Shown: positions 52,630-62,480, counted from the stretch's first letter. The stretch is 64,000 bases of DNA from Moellerella sp963519845 (GCA_963519845.1 CAUQNX010000013.1:71775-135774); one strand, 5' to 3'. Numbers and translations: made by a program. Notes: generated by a model from the sequence alone, not told the origin.

Positions 52630-53670
52630 TCACTTGGAGACAATGTTTTCAAATATTTTTTTCGCTTCCGCATAACTGTATTTTTTTGAGCTTATGAATG
52701 CATTTTTTTTCATAAAGTAAATTTTTTTTGGTAATGAGTAATATTTCTCAAGTATATTACATAAAGCATTAACATCATGTATTGGAAATAAGTCACCATT
52801 AAACTCAGGCGTTATGATTTCAGAGTTATATTTCCAATTTGATGCAATCACTGGTATTCCAGAAATAAAAGCATCAGTAATCGCACCGGGGAAACCTTCG
52901 CCACTATAGTATGTAGGGAAAATCATAAAGTCATATTTATTTAAAGTGTGATATAAATTATCATTTTCAGGAGATAGAATACCCTTATAGTTAATGTAAT
53001 TAATTGACTCTATTGTTTTTACTATCTCGTTATCACATAATGGACCAAAAATATCTAATGAAACATTCAAACCTTTATCTATTAGTATATTTATAGCATC
53101 TACTGCTATAAATATACCTTTTTCTTTTATTACTCGCGAGTAATAAACCAGCCTTATAGATGACACTGCGCTATCATTATTTTTTGTTATTTCTGGGATG
53201 AAATTGGTTTTTCTAAAGTTAGGAAAGTACACAATGTTTTCTAAATTATAAAATTTACCAGTTTCTATCATCGAGGGTAATTCAACAAAAATAGCTTTGA
53301 ACTTTTTAAAAAAAAAAGTTAAATATTTTTTTTGAGATAATAACTCAAATATCCATCCGCCAATGACATAATAATAGGCTTTCTTTCTAAGAATTAGGCA
53401 CCAAATGATTAGCCAAGGTGTTATTAATCGCATGCCTTTTTTACCAATGCCAATAAAAACATGAGATGACATATAAATAATTAAAGGGAGCTTTATATAT
53501 AAAATTAAGTAATTTATAATGTTATAATTATAGATGTCTACTTTTAATGTTTTATAATAAATGGCATCTAATAAATGCCCAAATAGTTTTGTTTTTATAG
53601 TCTGACCATCTATTTGTTGTAGATTTCCACCAAAATTCCCAATCTGTAAAGTATATTTTTCTTTTTTCAT
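52630..53670 (-). CDS. GT4 family glycosyltransferase, O-antigen locus
   Basis: 346 residues of GT-B type. The C-terminal donor domain starts near residue 170 with VYYSRVIKEKGI and has the E-x7-E motif in YYSGEGFPGAITDAFISGIPVI near residue 265. The N-terminal half is unusual and AT-rich. The start overlaps the wzy stop by one base. Transfers one sugar of the repeat unit; specificity cannot be told from sequence. Confidence 0.85.
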   Translation of the reverse strand: MKKEKYTLQIGNFGGNLQQIDGQTIKTKLFGHLLDAIYYKTLKVDIYNYNIINYLILYIKLPLIIYMSSHVFIGIGKKGMRLITPWLIIWCLILRKKAYYYVIGGWIFELLSQKKYLTFFFKKFKAIFVELPSMIETGKFYNLENIVYFPNFRKTNFIPEITKNNDSAVSSIRLVYYSRVIKEKGIFIAVDAINILIDKGLNVSLDIFGPLCDNEIVKTIESINYINYKGILSPENDNLYHTLNKYDFMIFPTYYSGEGFPGAITDAFISGIPVIASNWKYNSEIITPEFNGDLFPIHDVNALCNILEKYYSLPKKIYFMKKNAFISSKKYSYAEAKKIFENIVSK

Positions 53671-54950
53671 TATGATAAACCATTATTCTGAAAGTTAGTT
53701 TTTTTGTTAAAAGACTTAAATAGATAGAAGTAACCTAAGATATATACTACTTTCATGAAGCCTACATTGAAAAATATAACCTCTGCTTTGTAATGTGAGA
53801 CAAATGCTATAATAATAATACCGGTGAATATTTTTTTCGTAATAGGATTTGTTGAATTTGTTTTTATTATTATATAGGAACAAAAAATTATAAATGATAA
53901 GTATGGAATTAAGCTGCCTATAATCCCAAAGTATAACATAAATCGCATATAACCACCATCTGTTCCCATATAATAAGAACCATCGCTATTAGTATACTTT
54001 CCGTCACCAAATAAGATAGTCATTAAATTATCAGGGATGAAATACATATTATGTAATGTGGATAATGATGACACTGCAAAAGATCCTGTTTCAGTGTAGT
54101 TAATATATGCTTGAAAAACATAAGACATATATCTGTCGAGAATTATAGTTAAATCAGGAACATTGATCATCCAATAGTAAGAAATAATAAAAAATATTAA
54201 TGTAAGAATAATATATTTTTGGAATTTAATGTAAAATGAAATGTTATATATTTTTTTGTCTAAAAATAGAATGCTCATTAATATACCTAATATCGCTGTC
54301 CTTCCAGCAGACATAGAAGCAAAAAAACAAAAAATAAAAATAAAGAATATAGTTCGAGATTTAAAATCAGAGAAACATATTGACCAATATAAAAAGATAT
54401 AAGATAAAAATCCCATAGTAATAGCTAAACCGAAGGCTATTGAACCGGCTAAGCCTAAGCCCCTAACTCCGTTATAAGCTGACATTTGTGTTAAGTCCGA
54501 ACTGGTTCTAATCATATTCTGTATAGTATCTCGAATACCAGGAAAGAATAACATGACTATGATTATAACTGATTGGATAAATAAAATTATGACAAATTGA
54601 CTTTCAATATGGCAATTAGATTTATAGACGGTAAGATAAATAGAAACGAAGATTATACAAATAAAAAAAGATATAAAATTATTGAATATTGTTTTTAACA
54701 TACTAAAGTCATCAGAGTTAAGTAATAAAGTATTCAATGTTGTATATAATAGCATGAATGAAAAACAAAATATTAGTATATAACTTATTTTATTTGCAAG
54801 AAGCAATTTGAAAAATGAGAAGGTTTTTTTATTAAGTAAAAAAAAGATAGATATTATTGCAGCAAAGTAACTAGAATTGAAAATATTAAAAATAGGAAAT
54901 GAGAAAATAAAAAAAAATAATATCGTAGAGTAAGTTATTTTATTCATCAT
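53670..54950 (-). CDS. wzy: O-antigen polymerase Wzy
   Basis: 426 residues, almost entirely hydrophobic, with about eleven to twelve membrane segments and one longer periplasmic loop (about residues 275-330, with YTETGSF and GDGKYTNSDGSYYMGTDGGY). This layout, the very low GC content and the position in a Wzx-containing locus identify the polymerase, since Wzy proteins share little sequence. It overlaps the GT2 gene by 4 bases and the GT4 gene by one. Start may be ATG 54950 or the adjacent ATG 54947. Confidence 0.82.
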   Translation of the reverse strand: MMNKITYSTILFFFIFSFPIFNIFNSSYFAAIISIFFLLNKKTFSFFKLLLANKISYILIFCFSFMLLYTTLNTLLLNSDDFSMLKTIFNNFISFFICIIFVSIYLTVYKSNCHIESQFVIILFIQSVIIIVMLFFPGIRDTIQNMIRTSSDLTQMSAYNGVRGLGLAGSIAFGLAITMGFLSYIFLYWSICFSDFKSRTIFFIFIFCFFASMSAGRTAILGILMSILFLDKKIYNISFYIKFQKYIILTLIFFIISYYWMINVPDLTIILDRYMSYVFQAYINYTETGSFAVSSLSTLHNMYFIPDNLMTILFGDGKYTNSDGSYYMGTDGGYMRFMLYFGIIGSLIPYLSFIIFCSYIIIKTNSTNPITKKIFTGIIIIAFVSHYKAEVIFFNVGFMKVVYILGYFYLFKSFNKKTNFQNNGLS

Positions 54951-55870
54951 TTTAATATGTTTAACAGTTTCAGAGGTGAGAGAGAACGTAAGATATATAT
55001 AACTGAGCTGGTTAATTTATTTTTTTTGTTTTTAAAAACAAATTTAGCTAAAAATGAAGTTAATTTAAGTATAAATAAATGGATTTTAGCCATATAAAAA
55101 ACAAATTTGTTTTTATTTTTTATAATGTAAAGTGAATCATCAATACATTTAATAATATCAGAGTTTATCTTAAGGTTAAATAAACTTCTCTTACTGTTTG
55201 ATAGACTTTCCTCAACTCTATAGCTAACTAATATTTCATGATGTAATTGTATTTGTTGAGCATGACTTGTAAATTTTAACCATAAAGGATAATCTTCTAA
55301 ATTTTTGAAGTTTTCATTTGCAAATTCAAATTCAGCTAATAAACTTTTCTGTATAAAACTACCAGGTGCACGAATATAGTTTTTAGTTAATAATTTGATG
55401 AATTGCTTATCTGCAGATAGTTCATATAAATAATAATCACCCTTTTTAGGGTAAATACCTATAGTTCCAGTTGAATTAAATAATTCAACAATAGAAAAAA
55501 CACAGCGGCAATTAAGATTGTTATTTACATATTTAACAAAGCTGGAAATACAGTTTATTTTTAATGTATCATCACCCGCTATAGATTTTATCCATTTTGA
55601 GGTTGCTTTTTTCCATGTTTGATTGATATTTTTAGATATACCAACATTAATATCATTTTTTAATAGAGAAATAGATAAAAAATCATTTTTATGGAGCTCT
55701 ATCCATTTTTCAATTACCACTATGGTTTTATCTGTTGAGCAATCGTCGGATATAATTAGTTCGATATTTCTAGAACCATAGTTTTGGTTGAAAATGCTTT
55801 CTAATGTTTCAATAATTGTTTTTTCTGAGTTATAACTAATAACACATATAGATATATGTTCTTTATTCAT
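54947..55870 (-). CDS. GT2 family glycosyltransferase, O-antigen locus
   Basis: 307 residues of GT-A type. It begins with ISICVISYNSEKTIIETLESIF, DDCSTDKT follows, and the metal-binding loop SIAGDDTL is near residue 97. It overlaps both wzx (8 bases) and wzy (4 bases). One of three glycosyltransferases in the locus, fitting a repeat unit of about four sugars including the GalNAc started by WecA/Gnu. Confidence 0.85.
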   Translation of the reverse strand: MNKEHISICVISYNSEKTIIETLESIFNQNYGSRNIELIISDDCSTDKTIVVIEKWIELHKNDFLSISLLKNDINVGISKNINQTWKKATSKWIKSIAGDDTLKINCISSFVKYVNNNLNCRCVFSIVELFNSTGTIGIYPKKGDYYLYELSADKQFIKLLTKNYIRAPGSFIQKSLLAEFEFANENFKNLEDYPLWLKFTSHAQQIQLHHEILVSYRVEESLSNSKRSLFNLKINSDIIKCIDDSLYIIKNKNKFVFYMAKIHLFILKLTSFLAKFVFKNKKNKLTSSVIYILRSLSPLKLLNILK

Positions 55871-57134
55871 AATGATTATCTTTTAAGGGAGTTAGTATTT
55901 TTTTATTATAAATTAAAACGATAGCTATTAAATAGCACATATAAGTTAGACAATATGCATATGTAGCACCAATAGTTCCATAGATATCAATTGAAATAAT
56001 GGAAAGTGAAATCAATAAAATTGAAAATAAAATTTCAGTAATGATGAATATCGTAGTCATAGATTTGGCAATTAAAACATATGCTAATAGCCATGATGAA
56101 ATTTTAAATGCATCTCCAAGTATTTGACCAGCAAATAAAGGTCTCATTGAGGAAAAATCATTTGAAAATAATGCTAATATAATTAAATCTTTAGCTAAGT
56201 AGATAACTATTCCACATGAAATTGCTATGGGTAATAGTATTTTATAGCCTTGTAGTATTTCTTTTTTCAATTCTTTTAGGGTGTTAATTTCAGAAAGTCT
56301 AGGTAAATAATAAGTACTTAAAACAGTTGTAACTACCATTAAGTAGGTACTCGATATATACCAAACGCCTTGCCAATATCCTGCTTGGTCTAATCCTTGA
56401 GTTGAACTAATATAATCCCGTATAATAAATTGTGAGGATGGAACCATAATGGCTGAAGTAATTGCCATTGCAGAAAAAGAAAATAATTTTTTTGATATTT
56501 TTTTATCATAATTAAATTTAAAATTACTTAATTTAATTATTTTATGTTTTCTTAAAATGAGTAATGTGATTAATAATATTACCGATTGATTTGTTGCAAG
56601 TGCAATTAATGCACCTTTTAAACCAAATAAATAAATAAGTAAGCTAGTGAATATTAAAGAATAAATACTCTGTATAATATTTATCTTTATGTAATCACGA
56701 ATTTCTTTTAAACCATTCACTATCGAAAGAAGTAATCCGTTTAGTACAAATAAAACAATAGTAAATCCAAAAGTAATAAATACAAATTGATATTGAACAT
56801 CAGATAAAATTATTTTTGAAAAAAATGATGAAAATGAAACTAAAATTACACCAATAGTAATTGAAGTTGCTAGACTTATTTTTCCAGCAGTACTTAATAG
56901 AATAGGTAACTTATCACTATCTTTTCCATACTCTGCTGTATATTTTACCACGCCGTTATTAATCGCACCTTGTGCTGCGATTAATACTAATTGACTGAAA
57001 TTTTGAAATTGTCCTATTATCGCAAGCCCTGTTGGGCCAATATAAACAGAAACAGCTTTATTAATAACTAAACCTGATAACATTTTAAAAAATGTCGCTA
57101 TCAAGCTTAATAATGATGTTTTAACTAAAGTCAT
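55863..57134 (-). CDS. wzx: O-antigen flippase Wzx (WzxE-like)
   Basis: 423 residues with about twelve membrane segments of the MATE/polysaccharide transporter type. The N terminus (SLLSLIATFFKMLSGLV, then GPTGLAIIGQFQNF and GAINNGVVKYTAEY) resembles WzxE, which flips the enterobacterial common antigen unit. It translocates undecaprenyl-PP-linked repeat units. Three bases after fdtB and overlapping the next GT2 gene by 8 bases. Confidence 0.9.
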   Translation of the reverse strand: MTLVKTSLLSLIATFFKMLSGLVINKAVSVYIGPTGLAIIGQFQNFSQLVLIAAQGAINNGVVKYTAEYGKDSDKLPILLSTAGKISLATSITIGVILVSFSSFFSKIILSDVQYQFVFITFGFTIVLFVLNGLLLSIVNGLKEIRDYIKINIIQSIYSLIFTSLLIYLFGLKGALIALATNQSVILLITLLILRKHKIIKLSNFKFNYDKKISKKLFSFSAMAITSAIMVPSSQFIIRDYISSTQGLDQAGYWQGVWYISSTYLMVVTTVLSTYYLPRLSEINTLKELKKEILQGYKILLPIAISCGIVIYLAKDLIILALFSNDFSSMRPLFAGQILGDAFKISSWLLAYVLIAKSMTTIFIITEILFSILLISLSIISIDIYGTIGATYAYCLTYMCYLIAIVLIYNKKILTPLKDNHYE

Positions 57135-57137
57135 ATT

Positions 57138-58256
57138 TTAACCTGTAAATTTATTACAAGCACTAATAATATGAGTTATTTCTTGTTCTGATAATGTTGG
57201 GCCTATTGGTATACTTAATACTTCAGAATGTATTTTTTCAGTAATAGGTAAATTTATATCTTTATATAAGCTATAAGCTTGTTGTTTATGTGGCGGTGTT
57301 GGATAATGAATTAATGTTTGGATATCATTATCCTCAAGGTGTTTTTGTAGTTTCTCACGATGTTCATAAGCGATAACAAACAGATGCCACACATGTATAT
57401 CTTGATTTTTATTATATTCATCAACTGAAATAGGTAGTTTAATTAATGGATTATTAATTTCTTTTAAATATCGAAGAGCTACAGCTTGTCTAATTTTAGT
57501 TTCATTTTCTAGATATTTTAACTTTACAGATAACATCGCTGCTTGTATTTCATCTAAGCGACTATTAATACCTTGATATATATTTAAATATTTTTTATGT
57601 GAACCATAATTTCTGAGTGCTAAAAGTATTTCAGCTAATTCGTCATCATTGGTTGTAATTGCCCCTGCATCACCTAAGGCACCTAGGTTTTTTCCAGGAT
57701 AAAAACTAAATCCAGCAGCATGACCCCAATTACCTGCTTTAATATTATTAATACTGGCGCCATGGGATTGAGCACAATCTTCAAGGACTAATAAATTAAA
57801 CTTATCTGCAAGTGCCATGATTTCAGGCATTGGAGATAATTGACCATATAAATGGACTGGTAATATAACTCTTGTTTTATCAGAGATTGCTGATTTAACA
57901 TTATCGATAGATAAATTATAGGTATTAGGATCGGGCTCCACAAGGACTGGAACAAGATCATTTTCAGTGATTGCTAATACAGAGGCAATGTAAGTGTTAG
58001 CTTGTACTATAACTTCATCACCTGATTTTAATTTACCAAGTTCTTTCCATGCTCTTAATACAAGCGTTAATGCATCTAATCCATTGGCTACACCAATAGT
58101 ATATTTTGTGTCACAATAACTGGAGAAATTAGCTTCAAATTTATCTAATTCTTCTCCCATTATGTACCAACCAGAATCAATAACTCTAGCACATGCTTCT
58201 TTTAATTCTTTTTCATACTGTGAATTTATTGATTTTAGGTCAAGAAAGTTAATCAT
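57138..58256 (-). CDS. fdtB: dTDP-3-amino-3,6-dideoxyhexose transaminase (FdtB/QdtB type)
   Basis: A PLP aminotransferase of the DegT/DnrJ/EryC1 family that aminates the 3-keto group of dTDP-3-keto-6-deoxyhexose. 372 residues. It starts FLDLKSINSQY, has ANGLDALTLVLRAW, LEDCAQSHGA, the PLP Lys in FSFYPGKNLGALGDAG near residue 186, and SRLDEIQAAML. It works with FdtA and FdtC from adjacent overlapping genes. Whether the product is the galacto (Fuc3N) or gluco (Qui3N) isomer depends on FdtA stereochemistry, which I cannot read, so the fdt name is provisional. Confidence 0.88.
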   Translation of the reverse strand: MINFLDLKSINSQYEKELKEACARVIDSGWYIMGEELDKFEANFSSYCDTKYTIGVANGLDALTLVLRAWKELGKLKSGDEVIVQANTYIASVLAITENDLVPVLVEPDPNTYNLSIDNVKSAISDKTRVILPVHLYGQLSPMPEIMALADKFNLLVLEDCAQSHGASINNIKAGNWGHAAGFSFYPGKNLGALGDAGAITTNDDELAEILLALRNYGSHKKYLNIYQGINSRLDEIQAAMLSVKLKYLENETKIRQAVALRYLKEINNPLIKLPISVDEYNKNQDIHVWHLFVIAYEHREKLQKHLEDNDIQTLIHYPTPPHKQQAYSLYKDINLPITEKIHSEVLSIPIGPTLSEQEITHIISACNKFTG

Positions 58257-58269
58257 TTTATACCTTCAA

Positions 58270-58728
58270 TTATTTGAAATAACGAATTATTTTTGCTGGA
58301 TTACCAACCACCAGAGCATTATTAGGGACATCTTTTGTTACGACACTTCCCGCACCTATCATGCAATTTTCACCCAGCACTAATCCAGGTAATATAGTTG
58401 CATTAGCTCCTATCGAAGCGCCTTTTTTTATTATTGTTAGTGGGAATTCGTTAGGATATTGTTTTGATCTTGGATACTTATCATTGGCAAATGTGACACA
58501 GGGGCCAATAAATACGTTATCCTCTAAACGCAAACCATCCCATAGATATACGCCAGATTTTATAGTCACATTATTTCCTAATATGACATCATTCTCTATT
58601 AAGGTATGTGCACAGATATTACAATTTTCACCAATTTTAGCATCTGCAAGAATTACGCTAAATTGCCAAATGCGAGTATTTAGGCCGATATTTTTACTTT
58701 GTACATCACTTAATGGATGAATTAACAT
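58270..58728 (-). CDS. fdtC: dTDP-3-amino-3,6-dideoxyhexose N-acetyltransferase (FdtC/QdtC type)
   Basis: 152 residues of left-handed beta-helix type. MLIHPLSDVQSKNIG starts the domain, followed by VILGNNVTIKSGVYLWDGL, ANDKYPRSKQYP with a charged loop, and closing GAGSVVTKDVPNNALVVGNPAKI. It overlaps the fdtA end by 23 bases. It would transfer acetyl from acetyl-CoA to the 3-amino group, giving dTDP-Fuc3NAc or dTDP-Qui3NAc. Confidence 0.87.
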   Translation of the reverse strand: MLIHPLSDVQSKNIGLNTRIWQFSVILADAKIGENCNICAHTLIENDVILGNNVTIKSGVYLWDGLRLEDNVFIGPCVTFANDKYPRSKQYPNEFPLTIIKKGASIGANATILPGLVLGENCMIGAGSVVTKDVPNNALVVGNPAKIIRYFK

Positions 58729-59125
58729 ATTTACATTCTTCTATAAAATTATCATAGCTACGAATATAATCAGACTCCTGATAATAATCACTTGCTAGCA
58801 CTATTATAATACAATCTTCTGAAAAATCATGCATCTCATGCCATTGCATAGGTTCGATCATTAAACCTTTATCTGGTGATTTTAGAATTAATTCTTCTTT
58901 ATTCTCACCATTATCCATAATAAATCTACAGCTTCCTTTTACACATATAGCTAATTGCCTTAATTCTTTATGTGCATGAAAACCACGAGAAACATGTTCT
59001 TTTGTATCAAATATGTAATAAACTCTTTTTACAATAAATGGTATATTCTTGTTTTCTTCTAATGAAACCAAAGAACCGCGTTCATCACCTAGTTTGTTAA
59101 AGTTAATAATGTTAATTAATTTCAT
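58706..59125 (-). CDS. fdtA: dTDP-4-keto-6-deoxyglucose 3,4-ketoisomerase (FdtA/QdtA type)
   Basis: A 139-residue cupin of the WxcM-like family that moves the keto group of dTDP-4-keto-6-deoxyglucose from C4 to C3. Landmarks are GDERGSLVSLEE near residue 13, RVYYIFDT, the active-site RGFHAHKELRQL near residue 47, and the MQWHEMHDFS segment. It overlaps rmlA by 4 bases and fdtC by 23 bases. Galacto (FdtA) or gluco (QdtA) outcome is unresolved. Confidence 0.88.
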   Translation of the reverse strand: MKLINIINFNKLGDERGSLVSLEENKNIPFIVKRVYYIFDTKEHVSRGFHAHKELRQLAICVKGSCRFIMDNGENKEELILKSPDKGLMIEPMQWHEMHDFSEDCIIIVLASDYYQESDYIRSYDNFIEECKYVNSSIK

Positions 59126-59994
59126 TCTTTATTCTCAATTAAGTTTAATAAATATTCACCATAACTATTTTTTTTGCACTTATTGGCTGTTATTAATACT
59201 TGTTCTTTATTTAGCCAGTTTTGACGAAGTGCAATTTCTTCTAAGCATGCTATTTTAAAACCTTGTCTTTTTTCTATTGTTTCTACAAAGCTTGCTGCGT
59301 CTAACAAACTATCGTGGGTACCTGTATCTAACCAAGCAAAACCTCGCCCCAAAAGCTCAACTTTCAGTCTGTTTTGTTGTAAATAAACTTGATTGATAGT
59401 TGTAATTTCTAACTCACCACGTTCTGATGGTTTGATTTTTTTTGCTATTTCAATAACATTATTATCATAAAAATATAATCCGGTTACAGCGTATTTAGAT
59501 TTTGGTTTTTGGGGTTTTTCTTCAATAGAAATAGCATTAAAATTATCATCAAATTCTACTACACCAAATCGTTCTGGATCTTGAACTTCATAACCAAAAA
59601 CTGTAGCGCCAGTTTCGATTGATGCCGCTTTCAATAATTTTGGTGAAAACCCTTGACCCCAAAAAATGTTATCACCTAGCACTAAACAAACACTATCATC
59701 ACCAATAAACTCTTCACCAATAATAAATGCTTGAGCTAATCCCTCTGGATTTGGTTGAATTGCATACTCTATTTTTATACCAAATTGTGAACCATCATTT
59801 AATAAACGTTGAAAACTACTTTGATCTTCAGGAGTGGTAATAATAAGTATTTCACGGATACCCGCCAGCATTAATACTGATAACGGGTAATAAATCATGG
59901 GTTTATCATAAATTGGTAGCAGTTGTTTAGATACGCCCAAAGTAATTGGATAAAGCCTAGTACCAGAACCACCCGCTAAAATAATACCTTTCAC
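59122..59994 (-). CDS. rmlA: glucose-1-phosphate thymidylyltransferase
   Basis: Makes dTDP-glucose from glucose 1-phosphate and dTTP. 290 residues. It has the nucleotidyltransferase signature GGSGTRLYPITLGVSKQLLPIYDKP at residues 8-32, LGDNIFWG near residue 108, and YEVQDPERFGVVEF. It is the first gene of the operon behind the JUMPStart. The next enzyme, RmlB (4,6-dehydratase), is missing from the locus and must come from elsewhere, such as the enterobacterial common antigen cluster. Confidence 0.96.
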   Translation of the reverse strand: MKGIILAGGSGTRLYPITLGVSKQLLPIYDKPMIYYPLSVLMLAGIREILIITTPEDQSSFQRLLNDGSQFGIKIEYAIQPNPEGLAQAFIIGEEFIGDDSVCLVLGDNIFWGQGFSPKLLKAASIETGATVFGYEVQDPERFGVVEFDDNFNAISIEEKPQKPKSKYAVTGLYFYDNNVIEIAKKIKPSERGELEITTINQVYLQQNRLKVELLGRGFAWLDTGTHDSLLDAASFVETIEKRQGFKIACLEEIALRQNWLNKEQVLITANKCKKNSYGEYLLNLIENKE

Positions 59995-60279
59995 GTTTAA
60001 TGTCCTAACTTTTTTGATTGTATTTATTGCACTGATCTATACCAACATAATTGCCAGATAAATACATTTAACTAATATCTAGTAAAAGATTTTATATGGT
60101 ATTTATGTATTAGCGAAAATCAGAATATTTATAATAGAAGTGTTATAAACTTATATTGAATATTTATAGTTACTAGTATTGCTAAAATCACTAATTGTGC
60201 TAGTAATTAAATTTTTAGTCGAACTGATAAGGGTAATATGAGAATATATTTTTACTAACATAGCTATAATTACTTTAAT

Positions 60280-60320
60280 CATAGCTACCGCACTAGGTTT
60301 TCGGCTCCCAGAGCACCATC
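60280..60320 (-). promoter_or_regulatory. JUMPStart element with ops core
   Basis: Read on the minus strand, GGTGCTCTGGGAGCC is followed by GTGCGGTAGCTATG, matching the two conserved blocks of the JUMPStart (CAGTGCTCTGG-TAGC and GGCGGTAGC). The ops core GCGGTAGC is at 60291-60284. Located about 290 bases upstream of rmlA. It implies RfaH-dependent antitermination of the long O-antigen operon. Confidence 0.88.
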
Positions 60321-60986
60321 TAATCTTTTTAAGATGCTTATTGTTCAATATACAAAGACTTATGGAACTCAGTCTAATGCATAAGCATCTGTTGTCATTT
60401 TTAGACCTAAACTGGTCTAAATTTATTCGTGGCAAAGCCAAATAAAACGGCAGTAATGATACCATTAATTATTATGTATGACTATTGTTAGTACAGCTTA
60501 AATAACGAGTTTTAATTACTTGATTGTTTACTAAACTTATTTGGAATCACACTGTTATAAATATACTTCTTTAGACTATCCTTATGATACTTACTTATTA
60601 AGTTGATATCAATTTTAGTCGCTAATTATTATTTATTGGTCGCTTTATCATTGCGTGATAAAAATTCAGCTTATTGATTTACAAGGTAAATATATGGCAC
60701 TTAAGATAACTCGCATAATAATAAACTAGAGAATAACCTTAAACGAGTAAAAATAAATATTATTAAAATCAAACTATGTTTTCATATGCAAATAAAAAGA
60801 TGTAAAGAATTTCACCTTTATTAAAGATATGAGATTTACCTTATGTCCGTAATTGGATAAGGAGAGTTGAATATTTTTTCGCACATTTACTTATTTCAAG
60901 AAATATAATTAATTAACTATTACTGATGGGTTAAATATAATCGATAGAATAAGAAAAATAATAGTTTATTTTATTATCAGTTTATA

Positions 60987-61018
60987 AAAAGAATGCAGCA
61001 TTAAAACTGCATTCTTTT
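60987..61018. terminator. terminator downstream of wzi
   Basis: AAAAGAATGCAG (60987-60998) and CTGCATTCTTTT (61007-61018) form a perfect 12-base stem with an 8-base loop, with T-rich ends on both strands. It follows the wzi stop on the minus strand. Confidence 0.9.
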
Positions 61019-61040
61019 CAATTAGCTATACTGAATTAAA

Positions 61041-62480
61041 CTACCACTTAAAAGGGACGGTAAGACCCAGTGAAACACCTACATCTTTACTCTCGTTGGT
61101 ATCTGTTTTGGATACCCATAGCTTAGAGTCAGCGATCACATAGTCGTTATAGTTATACCACCAACCTAAATCCATACCTTTGATAGTGTCATCTTTAGGG
61201 AAAGCTTTATTCTGCCATTGGTTATCAGGGTTAACTTTGGCATATACCAAGCGGGTACTAATACGTTGGTTATCGGCTATGGTATATTCTACCTTGGTAG
61301 ATAGCATACGACCATCACCACCCATAGCGTGGCCTAATGGATAACCCTGCTGATAATATCCAGCCTTATAGACAAAGTGGGTATACATTACACCATTATT
61401 TTTCATCTCAGTGCGAGTATCTGCACCTTCGATATACCAGTTTAATGGTTTACCGTAGAGAGAGTGGTGACCTTCTAATCCCAGCATATAGGCATTATGC
61501 GAAGGTAAATAACCCGCTTCATCTTCACCTGTATATTGACCATAAACACTTAATGGTAATTCAATCAGAGGGAAGAGTTTTAATTTAAAGTCAAAGCCTG
61601 CTAACTGGTTACCCGGATCTTTAGCTACATCACCAGTATTCGAGCTACCGCTTGCTGCATCCCAGAAAGAGCCCCAATCTGATGGACGACCATCACCCGC
61701 CCACATCATCATGCGTGATCCGCCTAACTCAAGATAGTCAGTTGGATTCATGGTCATACGTAAGCCAATTAGCTTAGTGTGTTTTTGTACTGGATATTGC
61801 TTTAGCTGGCCAGCAGTTAACTGATACTGCCATGAGCCAATCCACGAGAGCCATTTACTATCAAAAGCACTTTGGTCTGCACGTTGCAGCATAAAGCCAG
61901 TAACAGGGCGTGCGGCGTCGGTTCTGATCAGGCTGCCGTCATAACCGGGTCCCCACCATTGTGGTATTTCACCAAAGCTGAGCCACTGGTTCCAAATTTT
62001 TGTCGCACCGTAAGAGCCATTCAAATTGAAATCAGAGCCATTTCCCGCGCGTAGATCACGTTCTGCATTAGCTTTAAGCTTGATATCGATATCATCGGTA
62101 TTATAGCTACCAGCCACAGTGTAGCGGAAATCACTGTATTCACTGTTGGCAAATCCTTGCGGGGTAGAAGGTTTATCCGTGGAGAGGTAGGTTTGTAGCT
62201 GAAGAGTGTTTTCTGAGCGGTTAAGTTGTAGTTTAATACGTTGTACAACAGCCTCTTGCTCGCTATTGGTAATATTGGCGTTACTCAGCGAGCGATTAAT
62301 CTCTTCTGAGGATAGAGGCCAAGTTGATAGGCTAATCTGAATAATATTTCGTTCAGATAACCATGCTAAATCATTACGTAAGTTATTATCGGGTAACACT
62401 AAACCGGCAGCAAACGCACTACCACTTATTGCGCTAAATAAGGCGATAAGGACTAATTTATTGAGTTTGTTTATTTTCAT
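61041..62480 (-). CDS. wzi: outer-membrane capsule assembly protein Wzi
   Basis: 479 residues, close to E. coli K30 Wzi. A signal peptide (cleaved after SAFA) is followed by LVLPDNNLRNDLAWLSERNIIQI, a periplasmic helical segment, and a beta-barrel with alternating aromatic strands ending GLTVPFKW (C-terminal aromatic motif). FGEIPQWWGPGYDGSL is typical of the family. Wzi is a lectin that anchors capsular polymer to the cell surface, so with Wza/Wzb/Wzc it suggests the polysaccharide made here can be displayed as a capsule. Confidence 0.92.
   Translation of the reverse strand: MKINKLNKLVLIALFSAISGSAFAAGLVLPDNNLRNDLAWLSERNIIQISLSTWPLSSEEINRSLSNANITNSEQEAVVQRIKLQLNRSENTLQLQTYLSTDKPSTPQGFANSEYSDFRYTVAGSYNTDDIDIKLKANAERDLRAGNGSDFNLNGSYGATKIWNQWLSFGEIPQWWGPGYDGSLIRTDAARPVTGFMLQRADQSAFDSKWLSWIGSWQYQLTAGQLKQYPVQKHTKLIGLRMTMNPTDYLELGGSRMMMWAGDGRPSDWGSFWDAASGSSNTGDVAKDPGNQLAGFDFKLKLFPLIELPLSVYGQYTGEDEAGYLPSHNAYMLGLEGHHSLYGKPLNWYIEGADTRTEMKNNGVMYTHFVYKAGYYQQGYPLGHAMGGDGRMLSTKVEYTIADNQRISTRLVYAKVNPDNQWQNKAFPKDDTIKGMDLGWWYNYNDYVIADSKLWVSKTDTNESKDVGVSLGLTVPFKW

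Larger units (their letters stand above)
59995..61040. other. long AT-rich leader/promoter region between wzi and rmlA
   Basis: About 1 kb without a supported gene. It holds the JUMPStart/ops element (60280-60320), an inverted repeat TTAGACC-N6-GGTCTAA (60401-60420) just upstream of it on the minus strand, several imperfect AT-rich repeats, and the wzi terminator (60987-61018). The operon promoter presumably lies upstream of the JUMPStart, but I cannot assign it with confidence. Confidence 0.6.

Noticed and set aside
60151..60465. Minus-strand open frame of about 104 codons in the O-antigen leader
   Set aside because: It runs across the JUMPStart element, has no recognisable motif, and fits chance in AT-rich DNA.
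45939..62480. CRISPR arrays, prophage genes, toxin-antitoxin or defence genes in the accessory regions
   Set aside because: No regularly spaced repeats, integrases, phage structural genes or recognisable toxin or defence proteins were seen; the accessory genes are all explained by polysaccharide synthesis.
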